From Dryococelus australis (Eukaryota; Arthropoda; Insecta; Phasmatodea; Phasmatidae), in contig CM057002.1 in NCBI GenBank assembly GCA_029891345.1, positions 61,184,777 to 61,248,776 of the forward strand: DNA of 64,000 bases, given 5' to 3'. The position numbers were made by a program, and so were the translations under genes. The notes below the pieces were generated by a model. That model had not been told where the DNA came from. It worked only from the letters and a program-made list of their open reading frames with translations, and did not search any database. Shown piece by piece: positions 25,449-34,509 of this stretch (its first letter is position 1; every line of letters begins with the position of its first letter).

Positions 25449-25852
25449 AACTTTTATTGAAAATATGTAACTAAACTTGTGAGGTAATGAAAATTTGTAA
25501 GGCTGCGTCTATGCCAATCCAAGATATTTTTGTTAAGCACCATTATATTTCCTCACTATAACCACATTTTTTTTCTTCCTTAATCAAACTTTTAATATCA
25601 CTCATAGCTAAATTTTCATTTCAAATTCCTAGTGCGACAAATTACAATAAAGTGTATGCTAATTTAATAATTAAGGGAACTCCAATTACTGCCCAGGGAG
25701 ATAAAATTGAAAGAATTAAAATGCTAAATAAACTTAACAAAGTGAATTTTAAAAGCAATAAGGGAAGGAAGTTAAGAAATATAAAATATAAAGACTAGGG
25801 TAAAGGAATACTGAATTCAGAGAGTGTCTGTAAAATAGCGGTTGGGGGGGGG
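25449..25852. other. short AT-rich spacer between SINEs
   Basis: AT-rich DNA ending in a G-run near 25,844-25,857. No gene. Confidence 0.45.
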
Positions 25853-26093
25853 GGGGAACTGAGGGTCTCTTAATGAGGTTTCGAGAGCTGATGCGGGTGA
25901 AGCGAGGTGATTACGGAGCAGCGCAGTGCCGGAATGCAAAGACGGGGTGAACTGGGATATGCTTGAGGAAACCCGCCGAACAGAGGAACGATTCCTACGT
26001 ACGGAAATCCAGGAGTGACCCCTTCGGGAATCGAGCCTCTGTTTGCCTAGGTGGGAGGTGAGTAGTCTGACCACTAGACCACTGCGGTCCCGT
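25853..26093 (-). mobile_element. tRNA-derived SINE, minus strand
   Basis: The minus strand reads from a head near 26,093 (GGGACCGCAGTGGTCTAGTG) through CTCACCTCCCACC, the core with GGTTTCCTC, and the 3' end with TCGAAACCTC. The order of domains matches the other copies. It lies about 400 bp from the copy at 25.2 kb, in inverted orientation. Confidence 0.8.
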
Positions 26094-26164
26094 CAAACAG
26101 GAACATAATTTTCTATACAATAACTGTAGATTTCTGCGTAGATAATTGAACTGACGCGGTCTAG

Positions 26165-26400
26165 CTTTTTCTTTTGCGAATCGGTACCACGTGTTCATTC
26201 ACCGTGTCCACAATGTGGATACGTTGCAAATGAATGAAAGTTATGACCTGCACTGTACACAGCAGGACTAATGTTATTTTTGGACTTTTCTACACCTCTT
26301 TGACATGAATGGTTAATGCCAGTATCATCGAACAAGCAGCACGTTGTTCATTGGCTGAAAAAAAATGGCTGAACAGAAGTACAGTTCATACCAAAAAATT
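26165..26400. repeat. dispersed repeat, family R, copy 1
   Basis: This stretch aligns in reverse with about 59,765-59,950. Shared landmarks are GTTGCAAATGAATGAAAGTT, CACAGCAGG, GGACTTTTCTACA, ATGAATGGTTAATGCC, and CAAGCAGCACGTTG. No termini are visible. Confidence 0.65.
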
Positions 26401-26591
26401 ATGTGATTGCTCGGAAATTAATGTGTAACAACGGGGTTGGGCTGGCTGCTTCCTGGTTGAGAATTCGGTATAGTGATAAACGAGTTAGTGAAATTATGTT
26501 TTTTAGGCGCGCCTGATAAAGATAGGTTTATTCCACTAGGGACTTTTTCAGCTGTATTATATGCACTTATTTGCTATCGAATCCTTTTGTA

Positions 26592-26992
26592 AAGAACGTC
26601 CACGATAAAGTGAGCAGTTTAGACATGAACATTAGAAAAAAATCACTGACCGTGCCTCCAAGTATTATAATAGGCGCACTGAGAGACATTCGCCCAGTAA
26701 AGTTGGTAATGATGGATAGAAAATAAAAAGTGCTAGGTAACCATTTGTGATAACGTAAAATTATTTCTTTCGCTTTGAATTGTTTTTTATTGCATCGAAG
26801 TGTAAAAATGAATAGATTTGTAAAGTATTTACTTTCTTAACAATTTCGAAGTTTCATTTGACCGACGCGTGGGTAAAGCGATAAGGCCCATGACAATGGT
26901 AATTTGACATAGGAAGGAGGAGTACACAACGGGTTCACAAGTAGATCTTAAACAGGGTTTTAAAAAGTGCTCATTTTACTATCAACAGCCTA
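26592..26992. mobile_element. TA-flanked MITE, family A, copy 4
   Basis: The left end is AAGAACGTCCACGATAAAGT after TGTA, and the right end is TATCAACAGCCTA. The internal GACCGACGCGTGGGTAAAGC and GTAGATCTTAAACAGGG boxes fit the family. It is complete but diverged at both ends. Confidence 0.8.
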
Positions 26993-27009
26993 TGCCATTA
27001 ATGTATAGC

Positions 27010-27270
27010 TAGAGACCTGCAAAATTCGCGTTATTATTTTGCATCAAGAGGAAATTCACAGTACTGTATACACTCGAGTTGGCGTAGTTTCTCCGTTGGC
27101 CTCTGCTTCGATGTCAACTCACTCCTTTTCTGAGTGGAATGCACGTGATTGGGGTACACTGTTGTGGAGCGTTCATGTATAGGCTCAGAGTTAATAAGGG
27201 CGTGTCACATCTAGACTGGAAAGTGTTTTAAGTTTAACATGTCCTCAAACAATAACGCGAATTTTGTAGA
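27010..27270. mobile_element. hAT-like MITE, family F, copy 1
   Basis: It starts TAGAGACCTGCAAAATTCGC and ends with the inverted AACGCGAATTTTG. The flanks TGTATAGC and CCTATAGC match at six of eight positions, consistent with a decayed 8-bp target duplication. Two more copies lie at 40,400-40,694 and 45,267-45,529. Confidence 0.75.
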
Positions 27271-27685
27271 CCTATAGCCTGCTTCCCGGAAAGATCAGAA
27301 TACTCAGTAATTAAATTAAAGAATACTGAAAAAACCAAATGTTATATTTGCTTCCATGCAGAGCTTGAGAGTAATATTTCTCACACTCGGATATTTGTTT
27401 CAAGACAGTATCTTCGAAATTGGCCTCAAAAAACCGAATTTCATTAACATGTATTGCCCTATACCAAATTCACAACCAGGCAACAGACTTAAGTACGTAA
27501 ATAAACACACTTTTCTTTTGTGCGTGTAAGGAACGTGGCTGACGTTTCCTTGATCAGTGTGTTTTCTCCCGGGATTCTCCTGTTTCCGCTGTAACTGGAT
27601 TCTGTCGCCGATGCACTCTAAATCTCACGTAGTAACTTCAATCGGTAAAAATGGTTTACTGAATCTTTATTTAATGAGATATTGA
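27271..27685. other. unassigned intergenic DNA
   Basis: No gene recognised. The final 8 bp, GATATTGA, are the target site shared by the next two MITEs. Confidence 0.45.
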
Positions 27686-27958
27686 TTGGGATAGAAAAAT
27701 TTCGCGAATTAATTTCGGTACAAGATAGAAGCCAAACACATATACTGTGAAGTCACCTTCGCAATTGGATCACAGTTTATTAGACCCGCCCTGCACTCCC
27801 CTGGGCCAATAGCGGACTTGCAAGGAAACAACTTGAGGATCCCATAACTGCCAGGTGTGAGGCAACAGCCAATGAACATACAACTAAGGCTCTAGTATGC
27901 AGAGGACTGAGGAATCTATCCTACAGGTCATTGAACTCGCGAAATTTTCCTATTTATA
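27686..27958. mobile_element. hAT-like MITE, family C, copy 1 (273 bp)
   Basis: The element runs from TTGGGATAGAAAAATTTCGC to the inverted CGCGAAATTTTCCTATTTATA, flanked by identical GATATTGA at 27,678-27,685 and 27,959-27,966. Family marks are CGCAATTGGATCACAG, GGGCCAATAGC, CAGCCAATGAAC and GCAGAGGACTGAGGA. The 8-bp duplication and TAGGG-type ends are typical of the hAT superfamily. Confidence 0.92.
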
Positions 27959-27966
27959 GATATTGA

Positions 27967-28262
27967 TAGTTACAAGTGTTTTTCGGGAAAATAATTCATG
28001 ACCAGTTGAACTCCAAAACACTTTTACTCATACGCACTATAGTGGTTGGATGAATTTAAATGTCACAATCCTCAAGTGAAGTGTTTGTCCACGAATAACG
28101 GATTTTCAGCATCGGAGTACCTGATTACGATTGGCCCAGTCAAATAAGAATGTCTTCTCACGTAGACATACGACCGATAAAAAAAGGAAGTCGTGATTGT
28201 GAATGTAGTATATTTAAGTCTAGCATGGCCATAAATATTTTCCCGAAAAACACCTGTCCCTA
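27967..28262. mobile_element. hAT-like MITE, family J, copy 1 (296 bp)
   Basis: The ends are TAGTTACAAGTGTTTTTCGG and, inverted, TAGGGACAGGTGTTTTTCGG. It is flanked by GATATTGA on the left (shared with the preceding MITE) and again at 28,263-28,270. It carries an internal GATTGGCCCAGTCAAATAAG box and a CTTCTCACGTAGACA segment. A second copy lies at 60,190-60,454. Confidence 0.9.
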
Positions 28263-28289
28263 GATATTGAGTAGGTTTACCAAGCACTG

Positions 28290-29049
28290 CACTGAGAAAA
28301 ATGTTTAATTGAATCAAGCAAGATTTGTTTGGTGCAACCAAATTATTTGTTTGTATAGGGGCATTGAAAAATTTTGTTGCTGAAACCAAATTATTTTGTT
28401 GTTCTCATTTGCTTGCCCCAAACTGTAATATTTGGTTGGTGCGACTAAAGATTTGTATGGCTACACGTACATTAAACAGTTCGGGCCGATATAAAAAATT
28501 TTACACGTTCGACCGAGTTTCGAACCCAGATCACCTGCATCCGAGCGGTACGCTTTAGTAATCTCAACTAATGTGACATCATGTGCCGTTGGAGAGCTTT
28601 CTGATAGATATATTGCAAATATTGGACAACGTGTGCACACAAATATTTCAAGTTTTACAGCTTTACTTGTCAGTTTCTTGTTGCGTTGTTTTATTAATGT
28701 GTTTACACGATTGTTAAGAATCAGTGGATGCACTAACAAACACGGTTACTATCCTAATTGTCACAAAAATACAAACAAACTCTCGAGCTGTATTTTCGAA
28801 CGAAGGCACTCAAATGACGGGCCAAACAAATATATACAGTTGATTCAAGAAAATATTTTGTCGACAGTCAAATTTTTTTTTGGGCCAACACAATGATTTT
28901 GTTTATTCAAACAAATATTTTGTTAGACGAAAAATAAGTTATTTCGTTGCTTCTCAAAATTTGTTTGCTCTTCAATATATTTTGTTAGGGCCACTAAATA
29001 TATATTTGGCCCTATACAAACAAACATTTTGTTCGATTTTTTCTCAGTG
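28290..29049. mobile_element. CACT-end inverted-repeat element, family I (760 bp)
   Basis: It starts CACTGAGAAAAATG and ends with the inverted TTTTTTCTCAGTG. The subterminal regions are packed with degenerate, alternately oriented AACAAAATT/TTTGTTTG motifs. The flanking dinucleotide reads TG on both sides rather than TA. A tRNA-like segment lies inside at 28,506-28,575. No transposase frame is recognised. Confidence 0.65.
28506..28575 (-). other. tRNA-like segment inside family I element
   Basis: On the minus strand this carries CTGGGTTCGAAACTCGG, a near-perfect T-arm with a B-box, preceded by a TTAGTTGAGATTACTAAAGC stretch that could be an A-box relative. It does not fold as a convincing functional tRNA because the acceptor and anticodon arms are poor. 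Confidence 0.45.
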
Positions 29050-29315
29050 TGGTTGGTGCTGGTCGGCGACGCTATTCTGGCCGAGCGTGCGGCTAGCGTT
29101 CGCGGAAACAAGCAGCTGCTTCACTTCTGTACTCGCATGTACTCTGTGTGCCGGATATAAGAGCTAGCTGGTGCGAGTGTTCCTTTCCGCAGCTCTACGA
29201 GCTTCCGCCAGCTGGTGACTGCGGACGAGATAAACTACGCTAGTTTGTTTTCGCGTGCCGAAGATCGTAGCGCGTGTGTTTCTTTAAAAAAAAAATTTAA
29301 TGACGTGGTGGTCTC
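29050..29315. other. GC-richer spacer
   Basis: This short region is richer in CpG than its surroundings and leads into the 20-bp tandem repeat. I see no gene in it. Confidence 0.4.
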
Positions 29316-29572
29316 GTGAAAGAAGTGCGCACGTCGTGAAAGACTCGCGCACGTCGTGAAAGAAGTGCGCACGTCGTGAAAGAAGTGCGCACGTCGTGAA
29401 AGACGCGCGCACGTCGTGAAAGACGCGCGCACGTCGTGAAAGACGCGCGCGCGTCGTGAAAGAAGTGCGCACGTCGTGAAAGAAGTGCGCACGTCGTGAA
29501 AGACGCGCGCACGTCGTAAAGAAGTGCGCACGTCGTGAAAGACGCGCGCACGTCGTGAAAGACGTGCGCACG
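29316..29572. repeat. CpG-rich 20-bp tandem repeat, about 13 copies
   Basis: The unit is GTGAAAGACGCGCGCACGTC, with the middle varying between AGTGCGC, CGCGCGC and CTCGCGC. One unit near 29,516 is 19 bp. Each unit has three to five CpGs in otherwise AT-rich DNA. The minus strand is open in all frames across it, which is a repeat artefact. Confidence 0.95.
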
Positions 29573-30479
29573 CGCTAGAACGAGAACGAAGTCGCTCGTG
29601 TTTGTGGAAGTTTTTTTTTTTCTTTCGGGGGACCGCTCCGCCTCAGTTACAACATGCATAACCACGTCACCATTAAAATTCCCAAGAAAATTTGGAACTA
29701 ATTAAGGACAAAATTACTGTGGAGAGTGCCCATTTAATAACGCAAAATTGGAATTAACATTTTAAAAAAATTACTGTTGCCCAATTTTACGGGAAAGTAG
29801 AGCTCATGTATAAGAACGCATTTTGTATTGACGAAAAATGGAAACGGACTCAGTGCAAAAAAAAAAATTATACAGAATCTCTTTGTATTCTTCCATAGCT
29901 CCGGGTTTCGGAGAAGCATTTTTCGTCGCTGGAAACACAAATTTATTGTCACAGAGGCAGTAAGGCTATAATGGCCACTTAAAAGGTATTTCTTCGGACA
30001 TAAAATAACTTGATGGAGATTTTTGGACATTCGCCATTGCGATGCAGATGTCTGTCATGGAAAAATTGCACTGAACACGAAAAAAATGCAAGACAAGTAA
30101 TTTAAGGAAAAGAAAATAAATATGTGCATACGACACAGTAAAATTCCAAGAGGATATACAGTAAAAAAAAAAAAAAAAAAAAAAAAACCAGAGCAACAAC
30201 TAATGACGAAAAATATATGTATATATACATGACCAACAGAAAACACATAGAAAACAACACAGGCTAGAAACCTGCTTGAAAATGTTAGGACAGCACTCGC
30301 AAAATAAGTAGGACGAAATTGAACAACACAACAAATAGACTCACTCAAACACAGCAGTTTCACCAGACACGACAGAATGCAAGCCAGGCATGCTGTAGTC
30401 AAGAATATATATGCACAGAGCCAGAAAATTCCATGAAGGACTCTTGTCAAATAAAATAAAACAGAACAGCAAGCTAAAT
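29573..30479. other. unassigned DNA with A-rich tracts
   Basis: No gene recognised. An A27 run lies at about 30,161-30,187. The long minus-strand frame at 30,055-30,507 is low-complexity and hydrophobic because of this tract, and I do not accept it as coding. Confidence 0.4.
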
Positions 30480-30683
30480 GCGGAAAACGAAAATTTCGCA
30501 AGTTCAATGACCTGCCTGTAGGCTAGACTCCTCAGTCCTCTACATACTGGAGCCTCAGCTGTGTGTTCATTGGCTGTTGCCTCACACCTGGTAGTTATGG
30601 GATTCGCAGTGTGTTTCCTTGCAAGTCTGCTATTGGCCCAGAGGCGTGCAGGGCGGGTCTAATAAACTGTGATCCAACTGCGA
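30480..30683. mobile_element. hAT-like MITE, family C, reverse, truncated
   Basis: It reads in reverse from GAAAATTTCGCAAGTTCAAT through CCTCAGTCCTCTACATACTG, CATTGGCTGTTGCC and CTATTGGCCCAGAGGC to CTGTGATCCAACTGCGAA. It then ends abruptly in a TA microsatellite (about 30,684-30,707). The far terminus is lost. Confidence 0.85.
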
Positions 30684-31011
30684 ATATATATATATATATA
30701 TATATATGCCATGTAGTGGATTGTGAGCTGCCGGCAAAACTGGGGCAGTTTTCAACACCAAAGGATACCAAAACAATAATATTCCATTATTGTTAGAAAA
30801 CAATGAAGTTTGGTTCTTCGACTTTGTCAGTAAAACCAGTTCACCAAATGTTCATATCGTTTTGTGCCCCCATGTAAGAAGTGTGTAGATATTTTATTGA
30901 GTATTTCGTTATTGTTTATATTGTGTGATTGGATGTGTACTGAATAATAGGTTAAGGGTAAACACCTCTGTATATTGTTTGTGAAAGTAAATTTATTAAT
31001 TTTAAAAAAAT

Positions 31012-31072
31012 TGTTAGAGTCGTGGGCTGGTAATTTTTTGACTCAGGTTCAAACCTCGCTTAAGTACGAAAT
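31012..31072 (+). other. tRNA-like segment near a CACT-end element
   Basis: The segment TTAGAGTCGTGGGCTGGTAA, followed by a CTCAGGTTCAAACCTCG box, resembles the D-to-T-arm part of a tRNA. The anticodon arm is not convincing. About 264 bp to the right lies the CACT-type end at 31,336. Confidence 0.35.
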
Positions 31073-31097
31073 GTTTTAACTTTTTTAATATCATTCT

Positions 31098-31336
31098 TAT
31101 ACACGGTAGAACACCAACATAACGAAAATTAAAGATATGTTTACTATCTCTTTTTATTTTAAACGGAAAGTACAGAAAACTAACTTGGAAATTAACGGAA
31201 AGGTTCCGTGAAATTTACGGAAAGTCCGTTCCTGAAAATCAATGTGTCCATAATTTTACGGAGAGTTTGCGGGCACTTCTGGATAAATTTTTACCAGCAC
31301 TTTTCAGTAAAATGAAGGAATTCTTTTAAAACAGTG
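31098..31336. mobile_element. CACT-end element, right part
   Basis: The right terminus, read inward, is CACTGTTTTAAAAGAATTCC and is followed by TA. The body carries repeated ACGGAAA/TTCCGT motifs. The left end is not resolved, and the start given here is only the first point where the motif pattern is visible. Confidence 0.45.
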
Positions 31337-31338
31337 TA

Positions 31339-31374
31339 GGGCTCAGAACTGCTCACTTTACCGTGAGTAGCCTA
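31339..31374. mobile_element. family A MITE terminal remnant
   Basis: GGGCTCAGAACTGCTCACTT and then TACCGTGAGTAGCCTA match the right 36 bp of family A. The CACT-end element directly abuts it and may have inserted into it. Confidence 0.6.
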
Positions 31375-31394
31375 TACTCAATTTGCGCCCTAAG

Positions 31395-31627
31395 TGGGGC
31401 CGCGGTGATTCAGTGATCAGACTTTTCGCATCCCACTCCGGCGGGGTTGCTCCCGGATTTCCGCTTGTGGGAATCGAGCTGGACGATGTCGCTGGCAGGT
31501 GGGTGTCCCTTGGTGATCTCCCGTTTCCCCCGCCTTTGCATTTCGGCGCTGCTCCACACTCACCTCGTTTCACCCTCATGTGCTCTCGACGCCTCGTTGT
31601 TAACAGCCGCCCAAATATCTTTACTCC
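31395..31627 (+). mobile_element. tRNA-derived SINE
   Basis: It begins GGGGCCGCGGTGATTCAGTG and continues through CGCTTGTGGGAATCGAGCTG, the C-rich tract, GCGCTGCTCCACACTCACCT and CGCCTCGTTGTTAACAGCCG to an AAATATCTTTACTCC end. All parts appear in family order. Flanking duplications are not clear. Confidence 0.82.
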
Positions 31628-31708
31628 ACACTCCGTATTTAGTTTAGTAAGCGCGGAACACAAAATAAGACAATTTCTCCTTTGACAATTTCTCCTAGAA
31701 CCGCTTAT

Positions 31709-31943
31709 AGACTGTTCACGGTAAAGTGAGCACTTTTGAGGCCCTAGTTACTTTTTCCTTTCAGCCAATGTTCATTCTTTATCCACTTTTAAAAATAAAT
31801 ATTACCACGCAAGTAATAAACACAGTGTGTATATTACACCGCACTCGGAAGTTAACGTCCAAGGTTAAAATAAAGTACATTTATTGACTATTATTCCAAA
31901 AGAAAGGGTTTCCACATGTGCTCACTTTACAGTGAATAGCATA
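31709..31943. mobile_element. short MITE, family B
   Basis: Ends are TAGACTGTTCACGGTAAAGT and the inverted GTGCTCACTTTACAGTGAAT. The body contains TTTTTCCTTTCAGCCA, ACACAGTGTGTATATTACAC and CGGAAGTTAACGTCC. These correspond in reverse to the element at 44.9-45.1 kb. Confidence 0.75.
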
Positions 31944-32274
31944 TAACTATAAAATACGTCACAGAGCATGATGCACCTACAAACACCAGCTAGCCACAAG
32001 TATGGCTAGTGTTACATATAGGTGTACGTAAAGTTGGTTGGCCATATCCTCCAACAGATCACGCCGTTGCCAGACATTTGTGGTACATCCGGCGAGTTCT
32101 GAGTGGGTATAACAAAAATTGAAGGCGTGGCGTAAGCAAAGTTCAACAGCAAATGAAAATGTCACCTCACATACACTGTTGGAAGGGACGATTCCAGTAA
32201 GTACATAATTTCACCCAGTATCGAAAATGTTTATCTTGAATTTCTTGAAAGTATTTTGCTACGAGGCCGATAAG
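31944..32274. other. unassigned intergenic DNA
   Basis: No gene recognised. It ends with CCGATAAG (32,267-32,274), the target duplicated by the next element. Confidence 0.4.
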
Positions 32275-32564
32275 TAGGGATAGTGAAATTTCGCGAAAAG
32301 ATTCCAAGACGAGTTATATTTGAAAACACTAGGTTTACCTATCTTGAACGGCTGAATTACTTTTTGACACGTGTTAACTGTCCGCACACGAAATACGTAG
32401 GAGCCGTGCTGATGTCGCCGAATTCTGAGTGGCGCGGTCAGACATGAAAACGCCTTCTCAAGCAGACAGCAACCAATGACAGTAGGCAATTTGCTTTGCA
32501 GTTGCTTATATTATTGAAGTTTACCGTCTACTCATATTTTTTTCGCGAAAAATCACTAGCTCCA
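32275..32564. mobile_element. hAT-like MITE, family E, complete (290 bp)
   Basis: It starts TAGGGATAGTGAAATTTCGC and ends with the inverted TTCGCGAAAAATCACTAGCT. Perfect 8-bp duplications, CCGATAAG, lie at 32,267-32,274 and 32,565-32,572. An internal AGCAACCAATGACAG box fits the CCAAT motif seen across related families. This copy also shows the undisturbed CACTAGGTTT site that is occupied in the copy at 52.6 kb. Confidence 0.93.
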
Positions 32565-32837
32565 CCGATAAGTGCAGAAATTCCGAGGGCGACCCAGGAA
32601 TAATAGTCGGATGCTTTAGTAACCTCGCGTGCAAGGGCACCGATTTGTGCATACAGTCATTTTAAGACGAAAATGTTATCAGTGACAATGTCGCTTTGGT
32701 GGGTGGTAGGTAGGTAAGTATTTGGACTTAGTGTCTCTTCGACAGCGAGGTCATTAGACACGATTGTTGGGTGGTGATGAATATTTACTGCTTTTACCTG
32801 GGCTACTTAAAATATTCTGAACAAGAATTCTCGTACT

Positions 32838-33203
32838 TAAGGCCACGATCTCCCATTTCTACAGCTTTTGCGAGAGTGAATTTTTTTTTAACCCAAACGG
32901 GAGCCGATAATGTAAAATCATCTTACAATTTTGTTACAAATTGTTTTGTATTATGTACTCTAAAATGTTTTAATACAAAAAAAAAACTATACTTTTATCC
33001 AATTAACTAATTAACGAAAATTGAGTTTATTTGATAATTATTTAAAATTATACAGTTTTATGTTGAAAAAATTAGATTGCACTACACAATAAAAAACAAT
33101 TTGTAACAAAATTACAAGAGGATTTTACAATATCGGCCCCCGTTTGGGTTCAAGAAAATTATTTCTCGCAAGAGCTGTAGAAATGGGAGATCGTGGCCTT
33201 AAA
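32838..33203. mobile_element. foldback element family N, complete
   Basis: Arms of about 110-120 bp are inverted repeats. The left runs CTTAAGGCCACGATCTCCCA and onward through CAAACGGGAGCCGATAATG. The right is the inverted CGGCCCCCGTTTGGGTTC and ends GGGAGATCGTGGCCTTAAAG. The loop is AT-rich. The element encodes nothing and could form a long hairpin. Confidence 0.88.
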
Positions 33204-33445
33204 GTGATAGTGAAAACCTCGGTTGGACCCTTTCAGCCATAGCGATCTATACGCATTGCGCGTTGTACAGGAAGTGGATTTCATGATGATGTACACAGCA
33301 GAAAACGATACCCGTAGTGACAATGGGACATGGGAAATATATTTTTTGAGCCAACATATCTCCCAAAACACTGAAGCGTCCTTATTATTGAATGCAGCAT
33401 TTTTGACTCAGTTTGGCAATTTGCAGGTCAACCATAATTTTTGCA

Positions 33446-33590
33446 AGTGGGAATCGTGCCGGACGATGCCGCAGGTCGGCGGGTTTTCTCGGGGATCTCC
33501 CGTTTCCTCCAACCTTACATTCCAGCGCTGCTCCATTCTCACCACATTTCACACTTATCGGCTTTCGCGACTCGGTCAACCATAATTGTT
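33446..33590 (+). mobile_element. tRNA-derived SINE, 5'-truncated
   Basis: It starts within the core at AGTGGGAATCGTGCCGGACG and continues through GGCGGGTTTTCTCGGGGATC to the 3' part. The tRNA-like head is missing. Confidence 0.78.
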
Positions 33591-33681
33591 CTGTCTTGAG
33601 AATGTCAGAATTATCATTGGCCCGGCGAAATGAGAAATCATGCGCCACACACACACACACACACACTCGACTATCCATAAC

Positions 33682-34057
33682 TAGGGCTACCTAGTTTTTG
33701 CGAAAATATTCCAGGACTAGGCCTATTTGTACTAAAAAAACAGCTCAGATCCACTGTCGTCATTGTATTAAACTAACTGTGACGCATTGCAGATGTCTGT
33801 CCGCGAATCACGGACACTCAGTGTCCGAGTTACATAACTCTGGTTGGCCCCACTCAAGCAAGTAGCTGTCTCTGAACAAAAACACGTGGTCCATAACCAA
33901 AGAATAAACTGCACGTGTGCCATAGGTCATTCGAGTCTGTAGCCTTCGCGTAAATAATGTGACGTAAACAATAACGAGAGGAAATTGTGTAAAATGCGCA
34001 CGGTATGTTGCAACTTAGGAAGCGGTCAAATTTCCCCGCGATTCACCATCGTCTGTA
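33682..34057. mobile_element. hAT-like MITE related to families J and K, decayed
   Basis: The left end TAGGGCTACCTAGTTTTTGC and the J-like middle (TCTGTCCGCGAATCACGGAC, GGTTGGCCCCACTCAAG) are followed by a K-like right end (GGTATGTTGCAACTTAGG to CATCGTCTGTA). It could be a diverged family or a recombinant. No clear target duplication is seen. A CA microsatellite lies just left of it at about 33,645-33,665. Confidence 0.5.
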
Positions 34058-34084
34058 GGCGTCCGATAAGGTAGTGTGGCGATA

Positions 34085-34509
34085 TAGGATGTCGACGGTA
34101 AAATGTGCACTTACGAAAGCCCTGCTTAAGACCTACTTGTATGCACGTTGTGTATTCTTCCGCCTTATGTACAGTACACAATTCACATTGCAATGGGCCT
34201 CATCATTTTATTCACGCGTCGGTCAAATAAAACTATGATATTATTAGAAAAGTAAATATTTTAAAAATTTACTCATTTTTACACTTCGATGCATAAAAAA
34301 ACATAAAGTTAAAGAAATAATTTGTTACCACAAACGGTTATCATACAATTTTTATTAGACGTTTAGGTATGAAACTACTTTCCATCCATCATTACCAACT
34401 TTATTGGGCGTATGTCACTCAGTGCGTCCGTTAACATATATAAAGGCAGGGGCAGTGATTTTTTTCTAAGGTTGATTTCAAAAGTGCTCACTTGATCGTG
34501 AACAGCCTT
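34085..34509. mobile_element. TA-flanked MITE, family A, copy 5
   Basis: TA flanks both ends. It begins TAGGATGTCGACGGTAAAAT and ends TTGATCGTGAACAGCCTT. Internal order matches copy 2, including ACCTACTTGTATGCACGTTG and CGCGTCGGTCAAATAAAAC. Complete. Confidence 0.9.

Noticed and set aside
29235-29665. Minus-strand repetitive open frames (HDVRTSFTTCALLSRRA type)
   Set aside because: They come from the 20-bp tandem repeat. Three units make 60 bp, so the same peptide appears in all frames.
30055-30507. Hydrophobic 150-codon frame suggesting a membrane protein
   Set aside because: The Phe-rich run comes from an A27 homopolymer on the plus strand, and part of the frame overlaps a family C MITE.
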